Origin: Hyperoodon ampullatus
Lineage: Eukaryota; Chordata; Mammalia; Artiodactyla; Ziphiidae
Direction: 5' to 3'
DNA: 64,000 bases
Assembly (NCBI GenBank): GCA_949752795.1
Contig: CATKHW010000422.1
Location: 2,418,001 to 2,482,000 of the forward strand
Positions 36,475 through 50,369 of the stretch are shown here, piece after piece. Position 1 is the first letter of the stretch, and each line of letters starts with the position of its first letter. The position numbers were made by a program, and so were the translations under genes. Under the pieces are notes generated by a model. It was not told where the DNA came from. It saw only the letters and a program-made list of their open reading frames with translations, and ran no database searches.

Positions 36475-38210
36475 AGAACAGTGTCTCACATTTAGAAAAC
36501 ACTCTTATGCCTGCTTAAGGGGGAAGGAGAGGTGGGGTGATGCATAATACCGGAGTTTGATATAAGCACAGGTACCGTTCCAAAAACCAACTATGGAATA
36601 GACAAGACCTACACCTTCCTCAGTGAAAGGGACTCAAAACCCCATATTTCCCGCAGAGGAATATATCTGACTAGAAAGAATCTTAAAACCTATGTATTGA
36701 TATGTCTCCGTAAGGGAATCAAGTGTGTCTAGACTGGCATAAACATGGCAGAGAGAATCAGCTCAAACCCACTATAAACAGGAATTTCAAAAACAAAACA
36801 AATAAACTGGGAAATTCTTTACAATTCCTTCAGGGTCTCTGATGAAACCTGGAATGACCCTATCTACAACGACAGCTGGATGTGGCATAAGGAGGGACAC
36901 TTGGGACTGAGACGATTGGTGAGATTGGGTGAGCAAATGCAGACCCTTTAAAGCAATAATGCATGGCACCCATTCCATGGGTCCCAACTCTCCAGGTTGA
37001 AGGGAATATTACTACAGTTATAACATGTACCGGAAACCTAGAGAACGGACACACTGTGAATACGAAAGGTTTCTAAAACTCAACGAATAGTCCCTCTCCT
37101 GGTGCTCCGTTTTGACTTTCCATCTGTTTACTATCAATCTCCCAACTTGGATAGACAGCCCCTTTAACCTGCTGGTTCGCACAGGTTGCCAATTTGGCAG
37201 AGGATGAAAGGGAAGAGGGAGAACCAATGAGAGAGTAGCTGTTAGGCATTTGGACGGGCACATTTCACTCTAACTTCCCAGCAGGAAGAAGAATTAACCA
37301 AAGTCTCAGCCCCCCACCGGGAACCAGCATAGGTCCTGAACCAAAATTTTGGACTTGCGGTCAGCTCACAAAAAACGAGTTGAAAAATGGAGCTAAGGGG
37401 CACAGCAATTCACAAACTGGCCGAGTAATAAAGGACAACTATCGTCCAAAAATCTGTTGAGGGAAGGCAACGAGGCGGACTTGAAAGCGAGGCAGAATAG
37501 CAGGAAACAGATTTCAAGAGGTACGTTGGAATCGCCTTTAAAGCACAGGAAGAGGGGCACAACTACGAAAGTGATGCCCTAGGCCAAAAAGGGCGTATGC
37601 ATTTTCTCCTGAATATATTCAGGAGAAAACGCATACGCCCTTTTTGGCCAAGCAAGCAAGCGGGCAATGCAAATCTGCACTACAAAGAAGTAGCACTTCC
37701 CACCGGTCAAAAGGGACATCCACAAAATGTGTAAAAACCTGAAAGGCAAGACAGGCCCTGGAGAACAGGGAGCCTTGTTATGCTGATGGGCGGGATGTAA
37801 ATTGCCAACTGCCTCTCTGGAGGAGTATATTGTGTTCCCTAAAAGAAGTAAAGAACAGAGCTAAAGAGCCAAGGGCACTTCCAGTCTAGGGAATATACCT
37901 TGGGAATTCTGAAAATCAATAAGACAGAGCCACCCCAAAATTTAGGGCTGCACTGCTTACAAGGACCTCAACTTGGGTACACCTTAAATATCCCAGGAAA
38001 TATAAAAATGGTTCAAAAATTGTGGTACTTACGTACGATGGAATATCCCTCAGCCATGAAATCAATGTCATAAACCAGTAGCAGCAAAATGGGTGGATTC
38101 AGGTACGATGATTCTAAGTGAAATAAGTCCCACAGAAAAAGAAACTTATCATAAGATATCACTTATGAAGATCCTGTAAACATGGCTACACTTGAACTGA
38201 GTTAGGAAAG
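36475..38210 (+). repeat. Monomer 22, class B (B2), 1736 bp
   Basis: B2 set with gtaccggaaacc and ccccccaccggg in place of the monomer 14 states. The palindrome at 37579-37652 has two left-arm mismatches (ctaggcc, tatgcatttt). The L1 block runs 37653-38542. Confidence 0.95.
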
Positions 38211-39946
38211 AGAACAGTGTCTCACATTTAGAAAACACTCTTATGCCTGCTTAAGGGGGAAGGAGAGGTGGGGTGATGCATAAAACCGGAGTTTGATATA
38301 AGCACAGGTACCGTTCCAAAAACCAACTATGGAATAGACAAGACCTACACCTTCCTCAGTGAAAGGGACTCAAAACCCCATATTTCCCGCAGAGGAATAT
38401 ATCTGACTAGTAAGAATCTTAAAACCTATGTATTGATATGTATCCGTAAGGGAATCAAGTGTGTCTAGACTGGCATAAACATGGCAGAGAGAATCAGCTC
38501 AAACCCACTATAAACAGGAATTTCAAAAACAAAACAAAAAAACTGGGAAATTCTTTACAATTCCTTCAGGGTCTCTGATGAAACCTGGAATGACCCTATC
38601 TACAACGACAGCTGGATGTGGCATAAGGCTGGACACTTGGGACTGAGAGGATTGGTGAGATTGGGTGAGCAAATGCAGAACCTTTAAAGCAATAATGCAT
38701 GGCACCAATTCCATGGGTCCCAACTCTCCAGGTTGAAGGGAATATTACTACAGTTATAACATGTATGGGAAACCTAGAGAACGGACACACTGTGAATATG
38801 AAATGTTTCTAAAACTCAACGAATAGTCCCTCTCCTGGTGCTCCGGTTTGACTTTCCATCTGCTTTACTATCAATCTCCCAACTTGGAGAGACAGCCCCT
38901 TTAACCTGCTGGTTCGCACAGGTTGCCAATTTGGCAGAGGATGAAAGGGAAGAGATGAACCAATGAGAGAGTAGCTGTTAGGCATGTGGATGGGCACATA
39001 TCACTCTAACTTCCCGGCAGGAAGAAGAATTAACCAAAGCCTCAGCCCCCCATCGGTAACCAGAATAGGTCCTGAACCAAAATTTTGGACTTGCGGTCAG
39101 CTCACAAAAAACGAGTTGAAAAATGGAGCTAAGGGGCACAGCAATTCACAAACTGGCCTAGTAATAAAGGACAACTATCGTCCAAAAATCTGTTGAGGGA
39201 AGGCAACGAGGCGGACTTGAAAGCGAGGCAGAATAGCAGGAAACAGATTTCAAGAGGTACGTTGGAATCGCCTTTAAAGCACAGGAAGAGGGGCACAACT
39301 ACGAAAATGATGCACTTGGCCAAAAAGCGCGTATGCGTTTTCTCCTGAATATATTCAGGAGAAAACGCATACGCCCTTTTTGGCCAAGCAAGCAAGCGGG
39401 CAATGCAAATCTGCACTACAAAGAAGTATCACTTCCCACCGATCAAATGGGACATCCACAAAATGTGTAAAAACCAGAAAGGCAAGACAGGCCCTGGAGA
39501 ACAGGGAGCCTTGTTATGCTGATGGGCTGGATGTAAATTGCCAACTGCATCTCTGGAGGAGTATATTGTGTTCCCTAAAACAAGTAAAGAACAGAGCTAA
39601 AGGGCCAAGGGCACCTCCAGTCTAGGGAATATACCTTGGGAATTCTGAAAATCAATAAGAAAGAGCCACTCCAAAATTTAGGGCTGCATTGCTTACAAGG
39701 ACCTCAACTTGGGTACACCTTAAATATCCCAGGAAATATAAAAATGGTTCAAAAATTGTGGTACTTACGTACGATGGAATATCCCTCAGCCATGAAATCA
39801 ATGTCATAAACCAGTAGCAGCATAATGGGTGGATTCAGGTATGATGATTCTAAGTGAAACAAGTCACAGAGAAAAAGAAACTTATCATAAGATATCACTT
39901 ATGAAGATCCTGTAAACATGGCTACACTTGAACTGAGTTAGGAAAG
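38211..39946 (+). repeat. Monomer 23, class C, 1736 bp
   Basis: Class C with private features shared only with monomer 28: gggaagagatgaacc (small deletion), catcggtaacc and gcagaacctttaaag. The palindrome at 39315-39388 has one mismatch (aaaaagcgcg), absent from monomer 28. The L1 block runs 39389-40278. Confidence 0.95.
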
Positions 39947-41685
39947 AGAACAGAGTCTGACATTTAGAAAACACTCTTATGCCTGCTTAAGGGGGAAGGA
40001 GAGGTGCGGTGATGCATAAAACCAGAGTTTGATATAAGCACAGGTACCGTTCCAAAAACCAACTATGGAATAGACAAGACCTACACCTTCCTCAGTGAAA
40101 GGGAATCAAAACCCCATATTTCCCGCAGAGGAATATATCTGACTAGTAAGAATCTTAAAACCTATGTATTGATATGTCTCCGTAAGGGAATCAAGTGTGT
40201 CTAGACTGGCATAAACATGGCAGCGAGAATCAGCTCAAACCCACTATAAACAGGAATTTCAAAAACAAAACAAAAATACAAGGAAATTCTTTAAAATTCC
40301 TTCAGGGTCTCTGATGAACCGTGGAATGACCATATCTACAATGACAGCTGGATGTGGCATAAGGAGGGACACTTGGGACTGAGACAATTGGTGAGATTGG
40401 GTGAGCAAATGCAGACCCTTTAAAGCACAAATGCCTGGCACCCATTACATGGGTCCCAACTCTTCAGGTTGAAGGGAATATTACTACAGCTATAACATGT
40501 ACGGGAAACCTAGATAACGGACACACTGTGAATACGAAAGTTTTCTAAAACTCAACGAAAAGTCCCTCTCCTGGTGCTCCGGTTTGACTTTCCATCTGCT
40601 TTACTATCAACCTCCCAACTTCGAGAGACAGCCCCTTTAACCTCCTGCTTCGCACAGGTTGCCAAATTGGGAGAGGATGAAAGGGAAGAGGGAGAACCAA
40701 TGAGAGAGTAGCTGTTAGGCATTTGGACGGGCACATATCACTCTAATTTCACGGCAAGAAGAAGAATTAACCAAAGTCTCATGCACTCACTGGGAACCAG
40801 TATAGGTCCTGAACCAAAATTTTGGACTTGCGGTCAGCTCACCAAAAACGAGTTGATAAATGGAGCTCAGGGGCACAGCAATTCACAAACTGGCCGAGTA
40901 ATAAAGGACAACTATCGTCCAAAAATCTGTTGAGGGAAGGCAACGAGGTGGACTTGAAAGTGAGGCAGAATAGCAGGAAACAGATTTCAAGAGGTACGTT
41001 GGAATCGCCTTTAAAGCACAGGAAGAGGGGCACAACTTCGACAATGATGCCCTTGGCCAAAAAGGGCGTATGTGTTTTCTCCTGAATATATTCAGGAGAA
41101 AACGCATACGCCCTTTTTGGCCAAGCAAGCAAGCGGGCAATGCAAATCTGCACTACAAAGAAGTATCACTTCCCACCGGTCAAAAGGGACATCCACAAAA
41201 TGTGTAAAAACCAGAAAGGCAAGACAGGCCCTGGAGAACAGGGAGCCTTGTTATGCTGATGGGCGGGATGTAAATTGCCAACTGCCTCTCTAGAGGAGTG
41301 CATTGTGTTCCCTAAAACAAGTAAACAACAGAGCTACAGAGCCAAGGGCACTTCCAGCCTAGGGAATATACCTTGGGAAAACTGACAATCAATAAGAGAG
41401 AGCCACCCCAAAATTTAGGGCTGCACTGCTTACAAGGACCTCAACTTGGGTACACCTTAAATATCCCAGGAGTTATAAAAATGGTTCAAAAAATTGTGGT
41501 ACTTACGTACGATGGAATATCCCTCAGCCATGAAATCTATGTCATAAGACCAGTAGCAGCAAAATGGGTGGATTCAGGTACGATGATTCTAACTGAAATA
41601 AGTCACAGAGAAAAAGAAACTTATCATAAGATATCACTTATGAAGATCCTTTAAACATGGCTACACTTGAACTGAGTTAGGAAAG
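39947..41685 (+). repeat. Monomer 24, class E, 1739 bp
   Basis: Class E with aaatacaaggaaattc and gagacaattgg, shared with monomer 29. The base at 40448 (cccattacatgg) is private. The palindrome at 41052-41125 has one left-arm mismatch. The L1 block runs 41126-42017. Confidence 0.95.
41373..41654 (+). pseudogene. L1 ORF2 C-terminal remnant, monomer 24
   Basis: Same translation as the monomer 16 copy. It belongs to the E monomer of the first of the two adjacent complete HOR units. Confidence 0.65.
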
Positions 41686-43421
41686 AGAACAGAGTCTGAC
41701 ATTTAGAAAACACTCTTATGCCTGCTTAAGGGGGAAGGAGAGGTGGGGTGATGCATAAATCCAGAGTTTGATATAAGCACAGGTACCGTTCCAAAAACCA
41801 GCTATGGAATAGACAAGACCTACACCTTCCTCAGTGAAAGGGACTCAAAACCCCATATTTCCCGCAAAGGAATATATCTGACTAGTAAGAATCTTAAAAC
41901 CTATGTATTGATATGACTCCGTAAGGGAAACAAGTTTGTCTAGACTGGCATAAACATGGCAGCGAGAATCAGCTCAAACCCACTATAAACAGGAATTTCA
42001 AATACAAAACATAAATACTGGGAAATTCTTTCCAATTCCTTCACGGTCTCTGATGACCCCTGGAATGACCATATCTACAATGACAGCTGGATGTGGCATA
42101 AGGAGGGACACTTGGGACTGAGAGGATTGGTGAGATTGGGTGAGCAAATGCAGACCCTTTAAAGCACACATGCCTGGCACCCATTCCATGGGTCCCAACT
42201 CTCCAGGTTGAAGGGAATATTACTACAGTTATAACATGTACGGGAAACCTAGAGAACGGACACACTGTGAATACGAAAGGTTTCTAAAACTCAACGAAGA
42301 GTCCCTCTCCTGGTGCTCTGGTTTGACTTTCGATCTGCTTTACTATCAACCTCCCAACTTGGAGAGACAGCCCCTTTAACCTCCTGGTTCACACAGGTTG
42401 CCAAATTGGGAGAGGATGAAAGGGAAAAGGGAGAACCAGTGAGAGAGTAGCTGTTAGGCATTTGGACGGGCACATATCACTCTAAATTCCCGGGAAGAAG
42501 AAGAATTAACCAAAGTCTCAGCCACCCACTGGGAACCAGTATAGGTCCTGAACCAAAATTTTGGACTTGCAATCAGCTCACCAAATACGAGTTGAAAAAT
42601 GGAGCTCAGGGGCACAGCAATTCACAAACTGGCCGAGTAATAAAGGACAACTATCGTCCAAAAATCTGTTGAGGGAAGGCAACGAGGTGGACTTGAAAGC
42701 GAGGCAGAATAGCAGGAAACAGATTTCAAGTGGTACGTCGGAATCGCCTTTAAAGCACAGGAAGAGGGTCACAACTTCGAAAATGATGCACTTGGCCAAA
42801 AAGGGCGTATGCGTTTTCTCCTGAATATATTCAGGAGAAAACACATACGCCTTTTTTGGCCAAGCAAGCAAGCGGGCATTGCAAACCTGCACTACAAAGA
42901 AGTATCACTTCCCACCGGTCAAAAGGGACATCCACAAAATGTGTAAAAACCAGAAAGGCAAGACAGGCCCTGGAGAACAGGGAGCCTTGTTATGCTGATG
43001 GGCGGGATGTAAATTGCCAACTGCCTCTCTGGAGGAGTATATTGTGTTCCCTAAAACAAGTAAAGAACAGAGCTAAAGAGCCAAGGGCACTTCCAGTCTA
43101 GGGAATATACATTGGGAATTCTGAAAATCAATAAGACAGCGCCACCCCAAAATTTAGGGCTGCACTGCTTACAAGGACCTCAACTTGGGTACACCTTAAA
43201 TATCCCAGGAAATATAAAAATGGTTCAAATATTGTGGTACTTACGTACGATGGAATATACCTCAGCCATGAAATCAATGTCATAAACCAGTAGCAGCAAA
43301 ATGGGTGGATTCAGGTACGATGATTCTAAGTGAAATAAGTCACAGAGAAAAAGAAACTTATCATAAGATATCACTTATGAAGATCCTGTAACATGGCTAC
43401 ACTTGAACTGAGTTAGGAAAG
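41686..43421 (+). repeat. Monomer 25, class D, 1736 bp
   Basis: Nearly identical to monomer 17, including aaatacaaaacataaat, gctctggtttg and aagtggtacgtcgg. The palindrome at 42791-42864 has two right-arm mismatches. The L1 block runs 42865-43753. Confidence 0.95.
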
Positions 43422-45158
43422 AGAACAGTGTCTCACATTTAGAAAACACCCTTATGCCTGCTTACGGGGGAAGGAGAGGTCGGGTGATGCATAAAACCAG
43501 ACTTTAATATAAGCACAGGTCCCGTTCCAAAAACCAACTATGGAATAGACAAGACCTACACCTTCCTCAGTGAAAGGGACTCAAAACCCCTTATTTCCCA
43601 CAGAGGAATATATCTGACTAGTAAGAATCTTAAAACCTATGTATTGATATGTCTCCGTAAGGGAATCAAGTGTGTCTAGACTGGCATAAACATGGCAGCG
43701 AGAATCAGCTCAAACCCACTATAAAAAGGAATTTCAAAAACAAAACAAAAAAACTGGGAAATTCTTTACAATTCCTTCACGGTCTCTGATGAAACCTGGA
43801 ATGACCCTATGTACAACGACAGCTGGATGAGGCATAAGGCTGGACACTTGAGACTGAGAGGATTGGTGAGATTGGGTGAGCGAATGCAGACTCTTTAAAG
43901 CACAAATGCCTGGCACCCATTCCATGGGTCCCAACTCTCCAGGTTAAAGGGAATATTACTACAGCTATAACATGTACGGTAAACCTAGAGAACGGACACA
44001 CTGTGAACACGAAAAGTTTCCAAAACTCAACGAATAGTCCCTCTCCTGGTGCTCGGGTTTGACTTTCCATCTGCTTTACTATCAACCTTCCAACTTGGAG
44101 AGACAGCGCCTTTAACCTCCTGTTTCGCACAGGTTTCCAATTTGGCAGAGGATGAAAGGGAAGAGGGAGAACCAATGAGAGAGTAGCTGTTAGGCATTTG
44201 GACGGGCACATTTCACTCTAATTTCCCAGCAGGAAGAAGAATTAACCAAAGTCTCAGCCCCCCATCGGGAACCAGCATAGGTCCTGAACCAAAATTTTGG
44301 ACTTGCGGTCAGCTCACAAAAAACGAGTTGAAAAATGGAGCTAAGGGGCACAGCAATTCACAAACTGGCCGAGTAATAAAGGACAACTATCGTCCAAAAA
44401 TCTGTTGAGGGAAGGCAACGAGGCGGACTTGAAAGCGAGGCAGAATAGCAGGAAACAGATTTCAAGAGGTACGTTGGAATCGCCTTTAAAGCACAGGAAG
44501 AGGGGCCCAACTACGAAAATGATGCCCTTGGCCAAAAAGGGCGTATGCGTTTTCTCCTGAATATATTCAGGAGAAAACGCATACGCCCTTTTTGGCCAAG
44601 CAAGCAAGCGGGCAATGCAAATCTGCACTACAAAGAAGTATCACTTCCCACCGGTCAAAAGGGACATCCACAAAATGTGTAAAAACCAGAAAGGCAAGAC
44701 AGGCCCTGGAGAACAGGGAGCCTTGTTATGCTGATGGGCGGGATGTAAATTGCCAACTGCCTCTCTGGAGGAGTATATTGTGTTCCCTAAAAGAAGTAAA
44801 GAACAGAGCTAAAGAGCCAAGGGCACTTCCAGTCTAGGGAATATACCTTGGGAATTCTGAAAATCAATAAGACAGAGCCACCCCAAAATTTAGGGCTGCA
44901 CTGCTTACAAGGACCTCAACTTGGGTACACCTTAAATATCCCAGGAAATATAAAAATGGTTCAAAAATTGTGGTACTTACGTACGATGGAATATCCCTCA
45001 GCCATGAAATCAATGTCATAAACCAGTAGCAGCAAAATGGGTGGATTCAGGTACGATGATTCTAAGTGAAATAAGTCCCACAGAAAAAGAAACTTATCAT
45101 AAGATATCACTTATGAAGATCCTGTAAACATGGCTACACTTGAACTGAGTTAGGAAAG
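43422..45158 (+). repeat. Monomer 26, class A (A2), 1737 bp
   Basis: I found no difference from monomer 21, 8684 bp upstream. The palindrome at 44527-44600 is perfect. The L1 block runs 44601-45490. Confidence 0.95.
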
Positions 45159-46894
45159 AGAACAGTGTCTCACATTTAGAAAACACTCTTATGCCTGCTT
45201 AAGGGGGAAGGAGAGGTGGGGTGATGCATAATACCGGAGTTTGATATAAGCACAGGTACCGTTCCAAAAACCAACTATGGAATAGACAAGACCTACACCT
45301 TCCTCAGTGAAAGGGACTCAAAACCCCATATTTCCCGCAGAGGAATATATCTGACTAGAAAGAATCTTAAAACCTATGTATTGATATGTCTCCGTAAGGG
45401 AATCAAGTGTGTCTAGACTGGCATAAACATGGCAGAGAGAATCAGCTCAAACCCACTATAAACAGGAATTTCAAAAACAAAACAAATAAACTGGGAAATT
45501 CTTTACAATTCCTTCAGGGTCTCTGATGAAACCTGGAATGACCCTATCTACAACGACAGCTGGATGTGGCATAAGGAGGGACACTTGGGACTGAGACGAT
45601 TGGTGAGATTGGGTGAGCAAATGCAGACCCTTTAAAGCAATAATGCATGGCACCCATTCCATGGGTCCCAACTCTCCAGGTTGAAGGGAATATTACTACA
45701 GTTATAACATGTACCGGAAACCTAGAGAACGGACACACTGTGAATACGAAAGGTTTCTAAAACTCAACGAATAGTCCCTCTCCTGGTGCTCCGTTTTGAC
45801 TTTCCATCTGTTTACTATCAATCTCCCAACTTGGATAGACAGCCCCTTTAACCTGCTGGTTCGCACAGGTTGCCAATTTGGCAGAGGATGAAAGGGAAGA
45901 GGGAGAACCAATGAGAGAGTAGCTGTTAGGCATTTGGACGGGCACATTTCACTCTAACTTCCCAGCAGGAAGAAGAATTAACCAAAGTCTCAGCCCCCCA
46001 CCGGGAACCAGCATAGGTCCTGAACCAAAATTTTGGACTTGCGGTCAGCTCACAAAAAACGAGTTGAAAAATGGAGCTAAGGGGCACAGCAATTCACAAA
46101 CTGGCCGAGTAATAAAGGACAACTATCGTCCAAAAATCTGTTGAGGGAAGGCAACGAGGCGGACTTGAAAGCGAGGCAGAATAGCAGGAAACAGATTTCA
46201 AGAGGTACGTTGGAATCGCCTTTAAAGCACAGGAAGAGGGGCACAACTACGAAAGTGATGCCCTAGGCCAAAAAGGGCGTATGCATTTTCTCCTGAATAT
46301 ATTCAGGAGAAAACGCATACGCCCTTTTTGGCCAAGCAAGCAAGCGGGCAATGCAAATCTGCACTACAAAGAAGTAGCACTTCCCACCGGTCAAAAGGGA
46401 CATCCACAAAATGTGTAAAAACCTGAAAGGCAAGACAGGCCCTGGAGAACAGGGAGCCTTGTTATGCTGATGGGCGGGATGTAAATTGCCAACTGCCTCT
46501 CTGGAGGAGTATATTGTGTTCCCTAAAAGAAGTAAAGAACAGAGCTAAAGAGCCAAGGGCACTTCCAGTCTAGGGAATATACCTTGGGAATTCTGAAAAT
46601 CAATAAGACAGAGCCACCCCAAAATTTAGGGCTGCACTGCTTACAAGGACCTCAACTTGGGTACACCTTAAATATCCCAGGAAATATAAAAATGGTTCAA
46701 AAATTGTGGTACTTACGTACGATGGAATATCCCTCAGCCATGAAATCAATGTCATAAACCAGTAGCAGCAAAATGGGTGGATTCAGGTACGATGATTCTA
46801 AGTGAAATAAGTCCCACAGAAAAAGAAACTTATCATAAGATATCACTTATGAAGATCCTGTAAACATGGCTACACTTGAACTGAGTTAGGAAAG
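45159..46894 (+). repeat. Monomer 27, class B (B2), 1736 bp
   Basis: Same private states as monomer 22 (gtaccggaaacc, ccccccaccggg, ctaggcc). The palindrome at 46263-46336 has two left-arm mismatches. The L1 block runs 46337-47226. Confidence 0.95.
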
Positions 46895-48630
46895 AGAACA
46901 GTGTCTCACATTTAGAAAACACTCTTATGCCTGCTTAAGGGGGAAGGAGAGGTGGGGTGATGCATAAAACCGGAGTTTGATATAAGCACAGGTACCGTTC
47001 CAAAAACCAACTATGGAATAGACAAGACCTACACCTTCCTCAGTGAAAGGGACTCAAAACCCCATATTTCCCGCAGAGGAATATATCTGACTAGTAAGAA
47101 TCTTAAAACCTATGTATTGATATGTATCCGTAAGGGAATCAAGTGTGTCTAGACTGGCATAAACATGGCAGAGAGAATCAGCTCAAACCCACTATAAACA
47201 GGAATTTCAAAAACAAAACAAAAAAACTGGGAAATTCTTTACAATTCCTTCAGGGTCTCTGATGAAACCTGGAATGACCCTATCTACAACGACAGCTGGA
47301 TGTGGCATAAGGCTGGACACTTGGGACTGAGAGGATTGGTGAGATTGGGTGAGCAAATGCAGAACCTTTAAAGCAATAATGCATGGCACCAATTCCATGG
47401 GTCCCAACTCTCCAGGTTGAAGGGAATATTACTACAGTTATAACATGTATGGGAAACCTAGAGAACGGACACACTGTGAATATGAAATGTTTCTAAAACT
47501 CAACGAATAGTCCCTCTCCTGGTGCTCCGGTTTGACTTTCCATCTGCTTTACTATCAATCTCCCAACTTGGAGAGACAGCCCCTTTAACCTGCTGGTTCG
47601 CACAGGTTGCCAATTTGGCAGAGGATGAAAGGGAAGAGATGAACCAATGAGAGAGTAGCTGTTAGGCATGTGGATGGGCACATATCACTCTAACTTCCCG
47701 GCAGGAAGAAGAATTAACCAAAGCCTCAGCCCCCCATCGGTAACCAGAATAGGTCCTGAACCAAAATTTTGGACTTGCGGTCAGCTCACAAAAAACGAGT
47801 TGAAAAATGGAGCTAAGGGGCACAGCAATTCACAAACTGGCCTAGTAATAAAGGACAACTATCGTCCAAAAATCTGTTGAGGGAAGGCAACGAGGCGGAC
47901 TTGAAAGCGAGGCAGAATAGCAGGAAACAGATTTCAAGAGGTACGTTGGAATCGCCTTTAAAGCACAGGAAGAGGGGCACAACTACGAAAATGATGCACT
48001 TGGCCAAAAAGGGCGTATGCGTTTTCTCCTGAATATATTCAGGAGAAAACGCATACGCCCTTTTTGGCCAAGCAAGCAAGCGGGCAATGCAAATCTGCAC
48101 TACAAAGAAGTATCACTTCCCACCGATCAAATGGGACATCCACAAAATGTGTAAAAACCAGAAAGGCAAGACAGGCCCTGGAGAACAGGGAGCCTTGTTA
48201 TGCTGATGGGCTGGATGTAAATTGCCAACTGCATCTCTGGAGGAGTATATTGTGTTCCCTAAAACAAGTAAAGAACAGAGCTAAAGGGCCAAGGGCACCT
48301 CCAGTCTAGGGAATATACCTTGGGAATTCTGAAAATCAATAAGAAAGAGCCACTCCAAAATTTAGGGCTGCATTGCTTACAAGGACCTCAACTTGGGTAC
48401 ACCTTAAATATCCCAGGAAATATAAAAATGGTTCAAAAATTGTGGTACTTACGTACGATGGAATATCCCTCAGCCATGAAATCAATGTCATAAACCAGTA
48501 GCAGCATAATGGGTGGATTCAGGTATGATGATTCTAAGTGAAACAAGTCACAGAGAAAAAGAAACTTATCATAAGATATCACTTATGAAGATCCTGTAAA
48601 CATGGCTACACTTGAACTGAGTTAGGAAAG
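46895..48630 (+). repeat. Monomer 28, class C, 1736 bp
   Basis: Copy of monomer 23 with the standard aaaaagggcg arm, so the palindrome at 47999-48072 is perfect. The L1 block runs 48073-48962. Confidence 0.95.
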
Positions 48631-50369
48631 AGAACAGAGTCTGACATTTAGAAAACACTCTTATGCCTGCTTAAGGGGGAAGGAGAGGTGCGGTGATGCA
48701 TAAAACCAGAGTTTGATATAAGCACAGGTACCGTTCCAAAAACCAACTATGGAATAGACAAGACCTACACCTTCCTCAGTGAAAGGGAATCAAAACCCCA
48801 TATTTCCCGCAGAGGAATATATCTGACTAGTAAGAATCTTAAAACCTATGTATTGATATGTCTCCGTAAGGGAATCAAGTGTGTCTAGACTGGCATAAAC
48901 ATGGCAGCGAGAATCAGCTCAAACCCACTATAAACAGGAATTTCAAAAACAAAACAAAAATACAAGGAAATTCTTTAAAATTCCTTCAGGGTCTCTGATG
49001 AACCGTGGAATGACCATATCTACAATGACAGCTGGATGTGGCATAAGGAGGGACACTTGGGACTGAGACAATTGGTGAGATTGGGTGAGCAAATGCAGAC
49101 CCTTTAAAGCACAAATGCCTGGCACCCATTCCATGGGTCCCAACTCTTCAGGTTGAAGGGAATATTACTACAGCTATAACATGTACGGGAAACCTAGATA
49201 ACGGACACACTGTGAATACGAAAGTTTTCTAAAACTCAACGAAAAGTCCCTCTCCTGGTGCTCCGGTTTGACTTTCCATCTGCTTTACTATCAACCTCCC
49301 AACTTCGAGAGACAGCCCCTTTAACCTCCTGCTTCGCACAGGTTGCCAAATAGGGAGAGGATGAAAGGGAAGAGGGAGAACCAATGAGAGAGTAGCTGTT
49401 AGGCATTTGGACGGGCACATATCACTCTAGTTTCGCGGCAAGAAGAAGAATTAACCAAAGTCTCATGCACTCACTGGGAACCAGTATAGGTCCTGAACCA
49501 AAATTTTGGACTTGCGGTCAGCTCACCAAAAACGAGTTGAAAAATGGAGCTCAGGGGCACAGCAATTCACAAACTGGCCGAGTAATAAAGGACAACTATC
49601 GTCCAAAAATCTGTTGAGGGAAGGCAACGAGGTGGACTTGAAAGTGAGGCAGAATAGCAGGAAACAGATTTCAAGAGGTACGTTGGAATCGCCTTTAAAG
49701 CACAGGAAGAGGGGCACAACTTCGACAATGATGCCCTTGGCCAAAAAGGGCGTATGCGTTTTCTCCTGAATATATTCAGGAGAAAACGCATACGCCCTTT
49801 TTGGCCAAGCAAGCAAGCGGGCAATGCAAATCTGCACTACAAAGAAGTATCACTTCCCACCGGTCAAAAGGGACATCCACAAAATGTGTAAAAACCAGAA
49901 AGGCAAGACAGGCCCTGGAGAACAGGGAGCCTTGTTATGCTGATGGGCGGGATGTAAATTGCCAACTGCCTCTCTAGAGGAGTGCATTGTGTTCCCTAAA
50001 ACAAGTAAACAACAGAGCTACAGAGCCAAGGGCACTTCCAGTCTAGGGAATATACCTTGGGAAAACTGACAATCAATAACAGAGAGCCACCCCAAAATTT
50101 AGGGCTGCACTGCTTACAAGGACCTCAACTTGGGTACACCTTAAATATCCCAGGAGTTATAAAAATGGTTCAAAAAATTGTGGTACTTACGTACGATGGA
50201 ATATCCCTCAGCCATGAAATCTATGTCATAAAACCAGTAGCAGCAAAATGGGTGGATTCAGGTACTATGATTCTAACTGAAATAAGTCACAGAGAAAAAG
50301 AAACTTATCATAAGATATCACTTATGAAGATCCTTTAAACATGGCTACACTTGAACTGAGTTAGGAAAG
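48631..50369 (+). repeat. Monomer 29, class E, atypical right part, 1739 bp
   Basis: The left part copies monomer 24. From about 49350 it carries different states: aaatagggagagg, ctctagtttcgcgg, gttgaaaaatgg, tatgcgtttt, ccagtctagg, aataacagag, cataaaaccag and ggtactatg. The palindrome at 49736-49809 is perfect, unlike other E units. The L1 block runs 49810-50701. Confidence 0.95.
50057..50338 (+). pseudogene. L1 ORF2 C-terminal remnant, monomer 29
   Basis: Open for 93 codons, with K to N at residue 8 and R to K at residue 59 relative to other E copies. Both changes fall in the variant patch of HOR unit 8. Confidence 0.65.

Larger units (their letters stand above)
34738..43421 (+). repeat. 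HOR unit 7, complete: A - B - C - E - D (8684 bp)
   Basis: A complete unit whose every landmark recurs exactly 8684 bp downstream in unit 8. Only a handful of substitutions separate the two, mostly in the E and D monomers. Confidence 0.9.
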